Numbered from the stretch's first letter, positions 25,943 through 34,227 are shown. The stretch is 60,736 bases of DNA from Bacillota bacterium (GCA_023418915.1 JAEZYU010000114.1:1-60736), one strand, 5' to 3'. Translations and numbers: made by a program. The notes: a model not told the origin generated them from the letters alone.

Positions 25943-26060
25943 TGGACAAAAATTCAGGTATAGGACGATTATAACAGTAAAATCAGGGTATTTTTTATAA
26001 TAACTGGGTATTTATTAATATTATGTAGACAAAAATGCCCTATACTTGATTTTTTGTCCA
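25943..26060. mobile_element. MITE-like inverted-repeat element, second type
   Basis: A 118-bp A/T-rich element has 22-bp inverted ends (25943-25964 and 26039-26060, 20 of 22 matching). The ends read TGGACAAAAA and TTTTTTGTCCA. It encodes no protein. Only one copy is visible in this window. Confidence 0.6.
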
Positions 26061-26303
26061 TCCAGTTGGCTAAATGTAAATTAGCTAATTTTTGTCTGCA
26101 TAACTGCAAATGTACATATCAGTGAGTATTTTTTCTAGTAATGAGTGTCTTCAACTTAGCAGAATTGAGTTTACCATTATAATACGTTACATAATCAAGA
26201 CATTGTTACATTATTGAGTCCAACAATAAAAAATGCTGACAGCCTGCCACACACTACTCAAAATTTTTCTCACTTAGTGTTCAATGGCAGTTATATTCGT
26301 ATA

Positions 26304-26438
26304 ATGGAGTTAACAAAAGAGCAACGGTATGCGCTGCAGTAATACCAAGGAGAAATGCCGCCAGAACGTTTAATTGTTATTGCTATTTACGTAAAGGAGA
26401 AAGGAAGAATTCCTATTTGCCTGAGAAATATGTACTAA
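26304..26438 (+). pseudogene. Short degraded ORF next to an inverted-repeat element
   Basis: An ATG at 26304 opens MELTKEQRYALQ, followed by an in-frame TAA, then YQGEMPPERLIVIAIYVK and about 15 more residues to a stop at 26436. The composition looks coding and the reading ends in the left arm of the element at 26437. It might be the start of an old transposase or regulator gene. I do not recognise the family. The rest of 26061-26303 holds nothing recognised. Confidence 0.3.
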
Positions 26439-26595
26439 GGTGTGCAATATTTTAACTTCTCAGGTAATATTAGGGCACATAAACTGAATAAACAAGTGAT
26501 TAAATTACATAATTCGGTATACGCCATATTATGCACACCTATACCAGTAAAATCGGGGCAATAGACCCACAAAAGTTGAAATTTGTACACCCCGG
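26437..26595. mobile_element. MITE-like inverted-repeat element, copy 2
   Basis: A diverged copy of the element at 14463-14632. It has left end AAGGTGTGCAATATTTTAAC, internal AACAAGTGATTAAATTACAT, and right end AAAGTTGAAATTTGTACACC. Same length class and same internal order confirm a family. The remaining 26596-26697 shows nothing recognised. Confidence 0.7.
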
Positions 26596-26697
26596 TACAT
26601 GTTCCTAAGGAAATAACAATTGTTCTTCTTGTTGGGGTTCTGCCCTTCCTCCTTGAAACTATGAACCTATGCTTTTCAACTAACCATCATACATTGT

Positions 26698-27420
26698 TCA
26701 CCTTAGTCTTTTTGCAGAAAGTTTTTTAATGATCTCTTCTGCATTAAGTACATCTAGTTCAAGAAAATTAGTCCTTTCAAGGATATCACCCAGATGATGG
26801 GCGTCAGATGATTTTATGAGGTGATAGCGGTCCAGTTCCGGCCTTGTGGATCTGAACAGGAGTCCGTCACAATCCCTTGATATCTCAAGGTATTTTATAT
26901 CCAGTTCCTGCGGAAGGATGCCGAGATTTGACAAGATGCTGTAGGATGGCCTATCTATATGTGCGGGGATGGGTGCGCCGTTCAATTTGCGGACAAGCAT
27001 GATTACATCGTCAATTGTCAGACCGGAGGCTGCCAGCAGCATACGATGCTCTTCTCCGATGATATTATCGTTTTCGTCCATGATTAATTGTCTGCCGAAT
27101 ATGTCAGGACGGTTTTTTATGTCAGGCAGTGCCTGTTTGACTATGTTGTCGAATTCGTTTGCAGCCTGGATATCTGGAAACAAACATACAATATGGATTT
27201 CTTCGGCGGTCTCGACTTCTATTGCAGGTATAAGGATAAGACCGCTTTTTTGAGCACATCTTCCTAAAGCCCCAAGATTTCCACTTGTGTTGTGATCTGT
27301 GACCGCTATGGCGTCGAGTCCTTTCAGGATAGCCATGTTGACTATGTTATTTGGGGTCATGTCTTTATCTGCACATGGCGATAGTGCTGAATGTATATGT
27401 AGATCGACTGCATATTTCAT
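26698..27420 (-). CDS. PHP-domain phosphoesterase-like protein
   Basis: This 240-residue PHP-fold protein has the metal-binding motifs DLHIHSALSPCADKD (residues 6-20), VTDHNT, a Glu in IPAIEVETAEEIHI, an internal PAHID and the late SSDAHH. The set fits a trinuclear-metal phosphoesterase such as histidinol phosphatase-like or nucleoside phosphate hydrolases. The substrate is unknown. It lies in the block with DRTGG proteins and a hydrogenase-like protein between the two hydrogenase operons, as in other Clostridia. A role in nucleotide signalling or phosphate removal for hydrogenase control is only a guess. Confidence 0.88.
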   Translation of the reverse strand: MKYAVDLHIHSALSPCADKDMTPNNIVNMAILKGLDAIAVTDHNTSGNLGALGRCAQKSGLILIPAIEVETAEEIHIVCLFPDIQAANEFDNIVKQALPDIKNRPDIFGRQLIMDENDNIIGEEHRMLLAASGLTIDDVIMLVRKLNGAPIPAHIDRPSYSILSNLGILPQELDIKYLEISRDCDGLLFRSTRPELDRYHLIKSSDAHHLGDILERTNFLELDVLNAEEIIKKLSAKRLR

Positions 27421-27463
27421 ATTTTTTCTCCTGTGTCACAAACGCCGCTTCTGCTCCTTGTTT

Positions 27464-27740
27464 ATAACGCATCGTTCAAAGAAAATTTTTCGTCTATAGC
27501 AAATTTTTCTTGCTTCTGTGCGTTTCAAAGAGGCGGGAGATATATTCACATCGTTTCTTTCGAATAATAATATCTGAAAGGTAAATCGGTATCCGCCACC
27601 AAGCGTTTTTTAACCTGAAGGGTTTGAAAAGACGTATTAGCGTTTTTCAACCTGAAGGGTTTGAAAAGACGTATTAGCGTTTTTCAACCTGAAGGGTTTG
27701 AAAAGACGTATAGAGGTGGGGACATATATCGCCTCGTTAT
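27464..27740 (+). repeat. ATAACG...CGTTAT modular repeat, 277-bp copy
   Basis: The ends are ATAACGCATCGTTC and ATCGCCTCGTTAT. The copy lacks the GCAATCAGGGCTTGCT block of 2741-3168. It keeps three nearly identical 37-bp units at 27602, 27639 and 27676 (AGCGTTTTTCAACCTGAAGG) and ends GAGGTGGGGACATATATCG. It occupies most of the 27421-27881 gap. Confidence 0.85.
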
Positions 27741-27776
27741 TAGCGATTTACGGGTGGTGCTTGGGTAAACATTACT

Positions 27777-27870
27777 GTGTCGTATATTAACGGATCGCGA
27801 GTGAAGCTATAGTTGGAGCAAGTGTGTCGTATATTAACGGATTGCGAGTGAAGCTATAGTTGGAGCAAAA
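27777..27870. repeat. 47-bp tandem duplication (CGTATATTAACGGAT)
   Basis: Two nearly identical 47-bp units start at 27781 and 27828 and read CGTATATTAACGGAT(C/T)GCGAG, then TGAAGCTATAGTTGGAGCAA. They end just before the stop of the adjacent DRTGG gene. Confidence 0.85.
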
Positions 27871-27881
27871 GTGCTGTTTGG

Positions 27882-28214
27882 TTATATGCCACAGTCGTGA
27901 GCTATACAGCAGACTTCGTAGGTGGTGAGCGGTGTACACAGTATTGCGATGCCCTCTTCTGCTGCTTTCGTTATTGTTGTTTCCTCCGCCTCTATACCCT
28001 CCGGTATTATGATGCATGAAAGCTCCGCAAGTACAGCAACAGCAACGATGTTCATATGTGTATGCACTGTCGCCCATGCTGAATCTTTTGCTGCATGTGA
28101 CATTACCCAGCTGAGCAGATCACAGCAGTATACTCCTCTTACCTGCCCGTCGCTTCCAGCATTTCCGGTAACTATGGACGCACAAAGCTTTTCTGCGAGT
28201 TCCGATACTTTCAT
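27882..28214 (-). CDS. DRTGG-domain protein 2
   Basis: This protein of about 110 residues is a single DRTGG-like alpha/beta domain. It opens KVSELAEKLCASIVTGN and contains GVYCCDLLSWVMSHA and LCTPLTTYEVCCIAHDCGI. DRTGG domains occur in phosphotransacetylase-like proteins and beside CBS domains, and are thought to bind a ligand. Standalone copies accompany clostridial [FeFe]-hydrogenase clusters. The ATG at 28214 is chosen because GGAGGGG lies 4 bases upstream. It is probably a small-molecule sensor or scaffold; no enzyme motif is visible. Confidence 0.75.
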   Translation of the reverse strand: MKVSELAEKLCASIVTGNAGSDGQVRGVYCCDLLSWVMSHAAKDSAWATVHTHMNIVAVAVLAELSCIIIPEGIEAEETTITKAAEEGIAILCTPLTTYEVCCIAHDCGI

Positions 28215-28391
28215 TTTGCCCCTCCAAGTGTTGTTCGACTTCATCTACTGTATATCTATATAACATGCCCGTATTCCCTGATTATGTGTGACGAACAGCC
28301 AGTTGCACCAGATAAGAGTCAGTCTAGCACATTACTGATTTTAGTCGGAGATCTACCCTATCGGAGTTCACTCCCATAGGGGATCAGCCAA

Positions 28392-29693
28392 TCATCCCAT
28401 CGTTGGTGGAGTCCTTTCCTCCAGTTCCTTCATCTGGGCAGCCAGATCGCGCACTTTTTCACGGAGCTTGAATATGCAGTCTGTCTCTACTGCAATGCCC
28501 CTGACGATATCCTCGGCAAGTGCCCTGCAGCTTGGCGCACCGCATGCTCCGCAGTCCAGACCCGGCAGACCGTTGTTGATCCTTTCGAGAGCCTCTAGCT
28601 TTTTCATTGCTTTTTCTATATCATTGTCAAGCTTTAATACAGGCTTGTATGTGATATCCTCGGTCCAAACGATGCTTTCATCATAGGGCTCCAGTGATGG
28701 TTTGTCCAGACCGGCTGCTTTCGCATCGTCGACATGCTTTTTGATCCTGGTCTTGGCTACATACAAATTTTCAACTGTAAGCGGTCCACCCAGGCAGCCT
28801 CCATTGCAGGCAAGCGCTTCTATGAAGTCAACGCTTTCTATCTTGTCGTTTTCCACCGCTTCCAAAATCGAGATTACGTTGTGTATTCCATCAACGGCAA
28901 GGAAGCTTTCTGTGCCGACTGCAAGGCCTTCACCACCTGAATTGGCCCATCGAATACCCTCAAAACCGGCCTTGACATATTGTTCTGCCTCTTTAGTCCC
29001 TTCCATCTTGGATAGAAGCTTCAGATATACATCCTTTATAGATATTACACCGTCTACAGAGGACTTTTTGCTCTCATACGGAGCTTTTACGCTGGTAGCT
29101 TTTGCAGCACAGGGTGTGATGAAGAATACCCCTATATCAGATGGGTCTATGCCTCTTCTTTCCGCTGTCTTCTTTTTAATTATCTTTGCTGCCACTTCCA
29201 TAGGTGATTCCAGTTTGATCAAATGGTCGATCAGGTTGGGAAACCTCACCTGTATAAGTCTCACGACCGCAGGACATGCAGATGAAATAAAGGGTTTTTT
29301 CATACTGCCTTCCGACAACAGTTTTCTTGTGGCATCAGAGACATACTCGGCTGCTCTTGCTACTTCATATACATCATCGAAACCAATCCTCAGAAAAGTG
29401 TTCAATATCCTGTTTCTGCTGTATTCCGGTTTGAACTGACCATAAAGGGTAGGCGCAGGAATAGCTATTTTGTACTTAAATGATTTGATGGATGAAATAC
29501 TATCTGTGATCGCTTTTTTGGCGTGATAGGGACATATCCTTATGCACTCGCCGCAGTCGATGCATCTTTCATTTATGATTCGTGCCTTGCCCTGCCTTAC
29601 TCTAATGGCCTCTGTAGGGCATCGCTTTATGCAATTAGTGCAGCCTTTGCATTTTGCTTCGTCTAGTGTTACTGAATGAAAGTACTTTTCCAT
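28392..29693 (-). CDS. [FeFe]-hydrogenase-like protein with terminal Fe-S domain (sensory type)
   Basis: This 433-residue protein has two N-terminal [4Fe-4S] clusters (Cys15-25 and Cys44-54). An H-domain follows with non-canonical loops: SSACPAVV (Cys140), TPCAAKA (Cys195) and ACNGGCLGG (Cys295, Cys299). The C-terminal Fe-S domain has Cys380, 383, 388 and 405 (CGACGAPSC). All four H-cluster cysteines are kept, but the TSCCPGW, MPCxxKK and CPGGC surroundings are not. This matches the HfsB/HydS-like groups thought to sense H2 or redox state rather than evolve H2 at high rate. It is encoded between a DRTGG gene and an anti-sigma-type ATPase. The PAS or phosphatase domain of larger relatives is absent. 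Confidence 0.85.
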   Translation of the reverse strand: MEKYFHSVTLDEAKCKGCTNCIKRCPTEAIRVRQGKARIINERCIDCGECIRICPYHAKKAITDSISSIKSFKYKIAIPAPTLYGQFKPEYSRNRILNTFLRIGFDDVYEVARAAEYVSDATRKLLSEGSMKKPFISSACPAVVRLIQVRFPNLIDHLIKLESPMEVAAKIIKKKTAERRGIDPSDIGVFFITPCAAKATSVKAPYESKKSSVDGVISIKDVYLKLLSKMEGTKEAEQYVKAGFEGIRWANSGGEGLAVGTESFLAVDGIHNVISILEAVENDKIESVDFIEALACNGGCLGGPLTVENLYVAKTRIKKHVDDAKAAGLDKPSLEPYDESIVWTEDITYKPVLKLDNDIEKAMKKLEALERINNGLPGLDCGACGAPSCRALAEDIVRGIAVETDCIFKLREKVRDLAAQMKELEERTPPTMG

Positions 29694-29719
29694 CTCCTCA
29701 CCTCTTCAGCGTTATTTAA

Positions 29720-29780
29720 GACTTTCTTTATGGCTTTCTTTATGGCTTTCTTTATGGCTTTCTTTAAGGCTTTCTTAATG
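29720..29780. repeat. 12-bp tandem repeat GCTTTCTTTATG
   Basis: Five units of GCTTTCTTTATG, with small changes, lie just upstream of the hydrogenase-like gene. They give a pyrimidine-rich tract on the plus strand. Confidence 0.8.
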
Positions 29781-29874
29781 TTCTCTTTCAAGCTTTTTTC
29801 AGACTTTGTATAATGCTTTGGTTAAGGCTATACTATGTCTTTGATGCTAATATCTTACAGCTAATGTTTTGTTT

Positions 29875-30309
29875 TCACATGGTGTTGAACATAACAGTTA
29901 TTTTAACTGTTGTGCCACTTCCTTCCTTTGTGTCAATATCCAATTTGTCTGCATATCGTTTCATGTTCGGAAGTCCCATTCCTGCGCCAAAACCCATTTC
30001 TCTTATTTCATCCGACGCTGTCGAGTAGCCTTCCTGCATAGCAAGCTCAAGATCGGCAATACCAGGTCCGTTATCGCATATATTAATAGTGATTTTTCCG
30101 CTGTCGATAATGATATCAGCCTCGCCGCCCCTTCCATGGATAACAGCATTTATCTCAGCTTCATACATCGAGATCGCTGCTTTCTTTATCTGGACGGGAT
30201 CAATGCCCAGCTGGACAAGCATTTTTTTTACATTGCTTGAAGCTTCGCCTGCATATGTAAGATCATCTGAAGGTATATCATAATGCAGATGTATACGGCC
30301 TTCTTCCAA
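29875..30309 (-). CDS. Anti-sigma-factor-type ATPase (RsbW/SpoIIAB-like)
   Basis: This 144-residue lone GHKL ATPase of the serine-kinase anti-sigma type has the N-box YEAEINAVIHGRGG, the G1 box CDNGPGIADLELAMQEG and the G2 box FGAGMGLPNMKRYAD. The closing GSGTTVKITV matches RsbW/SpoIIAB. No sigma factor or anti-anti-sigma (STAS) gene is adjacent. It starts with TTG immediately after the DRTGG1 stop codon (TAATTG), which implies translational coupling. Family members bind or phosphorylate a partner. Here the partner may be the DRTGG protein or a sigma factor elsewhere. Confidence 0.85.
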   Translation of the reverse strand: MEEGRIHLHYDIPSDDLTYAGEASSNVKKMLVQLGIDPVQIKKAAISMYEAEINAVIHGRGGEADIIIDSGKITINICDNGPGIADLELAMQEGYSTASDEIREMGFGAGMGLPNMKRYADKLDIDTKEGSGTTVKITVMFNTM

Positions 30310-30657
30310 TTATCTGACACCCTTTCCGGTAAGTCCAGCACTATACAGTTTACCGCAGGAAATGAACATAGGGTCAATGGTCGACATAACAGCAATTCCT
30401 TTCTCGGATGCCAGTTCCAATATGTTCTGCCCTGGAATTTTTCCTCTTACGAATACTACTACTCTGATATCCATCATCTCTGCCGTTCTTATTACCTGAG
30501 GAGATACAAGCCCTGTCAGCAGCAGTACATTCTCTTTTACAAAAGCCATGACATCACTCATCAGGTCAGATCCGCATGCGGCTTTGATCTCAATATCATC
30601 TTCTCCTTCCGCCAGTATCTCAGCATCAAGTATTTCTGCAACTTTGCTCAACTTCAT
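30310..30657 (-). CDS. DRTGG-domain protein 1
   Basis: This 115-residue DRTGG-like domain protein opens KLSKVAEILDAEILAEG. It contains CGSDLMSDVMAFVKEN and VRTAEMMDIRVVVFVRGK-like core strands, and ends with IAVMSTIDPMFISCGKLY. AAAGGAGC lies 7 bases before the ATG. It is coupled to the anti-sigma-type ATPase downstream and is paralogous to DRTGG protein 2 at 27882-28214. This is a ligand-binding protein of unknown ligand. Confidence 0.75.
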   Translation of the reverse strand: MKLSKVAEILDAEILAEGEDDIEIKAACGSDLMSDVMAFVKENVLLLTGLVSPQVIRTAEMMDIRVVVFVRGKIPGQNILELASEKGIAVMSTIDPMFISCGKLYSAGLTGKGVR

Positions 30658-30679
30658 ATTTATTGCTCCTTTTTAGTGT

Positions 30680-30774
30680 AAGGGGACACACCTTTGCAGG
30701 TGGTATTCCTTGGTAGTTAATGTATGTCCCCTTTTGATTATCTAGCTTGACACACCTTTGCAGGTGGTATTCCT
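30680..30774. repeat. 26-bp duplicated hairpin (GACACACCTTTGCAGGTGG)
   Basis: Two identical 26-bp units (30685-30710 and 30749-30774) contain a CACCTTTGCAGGTG hairpin and end GTATTCCT. The first is enclosed by AAGGGGACA (30680-30688) and its inverse TGTCCCCTT. No gene function is evident. Confidence 0.75.
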
Positions 30775-30910
30775 GTTCTCTCATATTATACACTGACGCA
30801 GATCCATTAACAATATTACATATAAAATGTACGCAGACACAAAAACAGCAGGCACATCTGCCACTATGGGCGGCTGCGCCTGCTGGTTATTGTTGAAATC
30901 AAATATTCAA

Positions 30911-31055
30911 TTATGCATTACAAGGTTTCTGCTGTTGTTTCGATTATGCATTACAAGGTTATCGCATATATTTTCTGAACATAGGATATTGTTACAATTA
31001 TTTGCATTACCAGGTTTCGGATATAGTTACGATTATATTCATTACAAGGTTTCTG
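30911..31055. repeat. Repeats TTATGCATTACAAGGTT around a gene end
   Basis: Four copies (30911, 30944, about 30998, about 31033) vary as TTATGCATTACAAGGTTTC or TTATTTGCATTACCAGG. The last runs into the 3' end of the stalk-domain gene, so the repeat supplies its stop region. Confidence 0.65.
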
Positions 31056-32241
31056 CTGTTGTTTCAATATCTGCAGCATTCTTGATCACATCTTCTGGTA
31101 CTGTGACCTCGAAATCTCCGTCGTATTCACCGTATCGTATTGATACGCCGATATCGGTCTTTATAGTCAAGCCATCGTCGATTTGCGTGGACGAAACATC
31201 CATTGTCATACTCTTCACTAGATATGTGTTTTTGTCCAGCACAAGTACCAGCTTGAAGGTGTCAAAATCCGGCAGTCCCACGGTATCTGTCCCCAATGAT
31301 TTAGTTTGCTGTGCAAGCGCACTTTGGTAAAGATCGGCCAGATATACATCACCGCTGAGTGTAATCTCATCCCCGCTTTCACCATCAACCTGTGACAATC
31401 CCGCACACAGTGTCTCTTTTACACCAGGGCTGGTACTTTGTGCCTCAAACAGCCTGTCATATTCATCATCGGTATAAACTGTTCTGTACCAGTTTCCGTC
31501 AAATAGGCTGCGATTGTATGAAGCATTTGAAGAGAAATATACACCTGTGCCAAACTCAAGTCCGGACATTTTTACCAGCATATCCATTTGCATTTTTTTA
31601 TCTTTTTTATCAACTGCACTTTGCGCTGTAATTTCTATGTTCTCCTTTATGAGTCCCGATGCATGGACAGCCTCTACAGCCATATCCATTTTATATCTTT
31701 CCGCTCTTAATGCCGCTTCATTGGACTTTGTCAATATTTCCTTCGTTACGTCATATTTCTCAGCAGCGCAGATCAGGATCGAGCGTGATGCTCCGTCCCA
31801 TACAACCTTTTTCCCGAATGCTTCCGCTACAGACCGGGCAGGTATGTAGGTATAGTTGTTATACAGTACAGGTGCTGTATTCAGTGTAACGGGCTCACCA
31901 TTTATATACGCTCCGGTTTTGCCTATATAAAGTAATATTTCGATCTGCTCATAGGTCACTTCAACAGCTTTTTCCTTTGAATCGTATTTAAAATTGCTGC
32001 TGCTGTCGGGTACGCCAAGATAAACAAGGAACTCCCTCAAAGGCAGCAGCGTATTGCCTTTGACAGAAAGGGGTACATTTTTATAGCTTGTGAGTGTACC
32101 CTCCATAACTATCCCGATATCAGGTACTTCCTTCACAGCCTCAGCAGACTCGGGCATTTCAGATGCCGAACTGAAAGCTGCCGCCGACATCACAGCGACC
32201 ATCATGACTGCCGTAAGTATGGATATTATTGACTTTTTCAT
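31042..32241 (-). CDS. Exported protein with copper-amine-oxidase-type N-terminal (stalk) domain
   Basis: This protein of about 400 residues has a signal peptide (MKKSIISILTAVMMVAVMSA). Next comes a Cu-amine-oxidase N-terminal-like (stalk) domain with NTLLPLREFLVYLG and NNYTYIPARSVAEAFGKKV. A C-terminal half with LMVLDKNTYLVKS-like strands suggests a lipoprotein/lipid-carrier-like sandwich. AAAGGAG supports the ATG at 32241. These domains are cell-surface modules in Clostridia with no enzymatic activity known. Its position inside the hydrogenase locus may be coincidental. Confidence 0.8.
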   Translation of the reverse strand: MKKSIISILTAVMMVAVMSAAAFSSASEMPESAEAVKEVPDIGIVMEGTLTSYKNVPLSVKGNTLLPLREFLVYLGVPDSSSNFKYDSKEKAVEVTYEQIEILLYIGKTGAYINGEPVTLNTAPVLYNNYTYIPARSVAEAFGKKVVWDGASRSILICAAEKYDVTKEILTKSNEAALRAERYKMDMAVEAVHASGLIKENIEITAQSAVDKKDKKMQMDMLVKMSGLEFGTGVYFSSNASYNRSLFDGNWYRTVYTDDEYDRLFEAQSTSPGVKETLCAGLSQVDGESGDEITLSGDVYLADLYQSALAQQTKSLGTDTVGLPDFDTFKLVLVLDKNTYLVKSMTMDVSSTQIDDGLTIKTDIGVSIRYGEYDGDFEVTVPEDVIKNAADIETTAETL

Positions 32242-32314
32242 CAGGGATCTCCTTTGACAACCGTTTGTCCTTGAGTATACCATATTTGCCATTTTTAGTT
32301 AATCACTCACACCT

Positions 32315-32420
32315 AAACTGATATGCGCAGAACTGGCACACTCAGTAAACTAGCTTGCACAAACTGATATGCAGAACTGCCACACTCAGTAAACTAGCTT
32401 GCACAAACTGATATGAGGAA
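32315..32420. repeat. 44-46-bp tandem repeat (AAACTGATATG)
   Basis: Units start at 32315, 32361 and 32405 and read AAACTGATATG, CAGAACTG(G/C)CACACTCAG, then TAAACTAGCTTGCAC. The array lies between hydA2 and the stalk-domain gene. Confidence 0.85.
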
Positions 32421-32439
32421 CTGGCACTCGTTATACTGG

Positions 32440-34224
32440 TTACTCAACAAACTGGTTGTATATGCCTCTCCTGATATAATGTGTATGCAACAGTTCATGA
32501 GAAATATGCCCGGACGGAGAGCCCAGAAATTCACCATACAGCCTGTTGATGTCCGGATTTTCATGGGATTTTCTGATTTCCTTCCCTTCATCCTCCCTGT
32601 ATATTGCCTCAAGCCGTTTCTTTCTGATTTCATCGTTCACCGGCCTTGGCTGTCCTCCGCCGCTGATACAGCCGCCGGGACACCCCATCACCTCAATGAA
32701 ATGATATGGCGAGGTTCCTTCAGCCACTTCCTCCATCAGTCTGGCAGCACCATTGAGTCCGCTGGTGACAGCAATTTTCAGTGTCGCACCATTCAGATGG
32801 CTGTATTTGGGCAGCGCCTTTTCAATTGTCAGTTCGGCAGCTTTTATCCTCTCAAGTCCGACGATAGGTTTGACATGGAGTCCGTCAAAGGGCAGTTCAT
32901 GACCGGTCACCAGCTCATATACCGTCCTCAGTGCCGCTTCCATGACTCCCCCGGTAGTACCGAAGATGTCTGCCGCACCTGATGACAAACCCAGCGGGCT
33001 GTCAAAGCTGGAATCCTCCAGGCTGCTGAAATCAATGCCCGATTCCTTTATCATACGTGCCAGTTCTCTTGTGGTGAGCACGGCATCCACGTTTGGCAGG
33101 CCGTCATTTTTCATCTCCGGCCTCGTTATTTCAAATTTCTTTGCCGTACATGGCATTACTGACACGACGAAGACATCCTTGGGGTCGGTGCCGATCCTGC
33201 CGGCGTAATATGACTTGATGAGAGCTCCCAGCATCATATGAGGAGATTTGCATGTGGATAGGTGATCCAACTCCTTGGGCCAAGTATGCTCCACATACTT
33301 TATCCATCCCGGACTGCAGCTGGTTATCATCGGCAGAACCGCTTCCTTTCCATTGAGTGCAGCTTCTAGCCTTTGGAGCAGTTCATTTCCCTCTTCGATA
33401 ATGGTCAGGTCTGCAGCGAAGTTCGTATCGAATACATCGTCAAAGCCCAACTCCTTCAATGCTGAGACCATTTTCCCTGTGACCAGCGTTCCGGGCTCAT
33501 AGCCAAATTCCTCCCCAAGTGCAGCTCTTACTGCCGGGGCGGTCTGCACAACAACCCTTTTTTTCCTGTCAAACAGGGCATCCCATACAGCTTTCGTCGA
33601 ATCCTTCTCCTGCAGCGCTCCCACGGGACATACCATTGTACATTGCCCGCAGTATGTGCAGTTGACTGTGTTGAGCGCCAGTCCGGCAGCCGGTCCTATG
33701 GTAGTTTTGAAACCCCTGTTCTGAACATTCAGTACACCGACTCCTTGTATCTCATTACATACTGTCACGCATCTTCTGCACAATATACACTTGGACATGT
33801 CCCTTACAATCGATGGGGATCCGTCATCTACAGCTGATTTGGACCGCTCCCCCTCAAACCTTGGATTGTCGGCGCCTATCATCTCACCAAGCTTTTGCAG
33901 CTCACAGCTTTGGTTCCTGACACAGCTGAGACAGTCCTTGGGATGGTCAGACAGCAGAAGCTCGTACAGAAGCTTTCTGGTCTTCCTTACTCTTTCTGTA
34001 TTTGTATGGATCACCATACCCTCCTGTACAGGTACAATACAGGAAGCCTGAAGCGTCTTTGCACCCTCAACCTCTACCACACATATCCTGCAGGATCCGA
34101 CCTTGTGAACTCCCTCAAGATAACACAGGCCAGGTATGTTGATATTGTTGCGTCTGGCCGCTTCCATTATGGTTTCGCCCTCCCGGGCGGCAATACTCCT
34201 GTTGTTGATCGTGATATTAACCAT
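32440..34224 (-). CDS. [FeFe]-hydrogenase catalytic subunit HydA, set 2
   Basis: The 594-residue paralogue of HydA at 20468 has the same domain order: [2Fe-2S] with CYLEGVHKVGSCRICVVE, the His/Cys cluster, two [4Fe-4S] clusters and an H-domain. The H-domain has TSCSPGW, MPCTAKK and MGCPGGCISGG. It differs by acidic insertions and in its C-terminal tail (HELLHTHYIRRG). AGGAGG for this gene lies inside the end of hydB2, 3 bp upstream of this ORF, so expression is coupled. With HydC2 and the HydB-GltD fusion it should form a second trimeric hydrogenase, possibly NADPH-linked. Confidence 0.95.
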   Translation of the reverse strand: MVNITINNRSIAAREGETIMEAARRNNINIPGLCYLEGVHKVGSCRICVVEVEGAKTLQASCIVPVQEGMVIHTNTERVRKTRKLLYELLLSDHPKDCLSCVRNQSCELQKLGEMIGADNPRFEGERSKSAVDDGSPSIVRDMSKCILCRRCVTVCNEIQGVGVLNVQNRGFKTTIGPAAGLALNTVNCTYCGQCTMVCPVGALQEKDSTKAVWDALFDRKKRVVVQTAPAVRAALGEEFGYEPGTLVTGKMVSALKELGFDDVFDTNFAADLTIIEEGNELLQRLEAALNGKEAVLPMITSCSPGWIKYVEHTWPKELDHLSTCKSPHMMLGALIKSYYAGRIGTDPKDVFVVSVMPCTAKKFEITRPEMKNDGLPNVDAVLTTRELARMIKESGIDFSSLEDSSFDSPLGLSSGAADIFGTTGGVMEAALRTVYELVTGHELPFDGLHVKPIVGLERIKAAELTIEKALPKYSHLNGATLKIAVTSGLNGAARLMEEVAEGTSPYHFIEVMGCPGGCISGGGQPRPVNDEIRKKRLEAIYREDEGKEIRKSHENPDINRLYGEFLGSPSGHISHELLHTHYIRRGIYNQFVE

Positions 34225-34227
34225 CTA

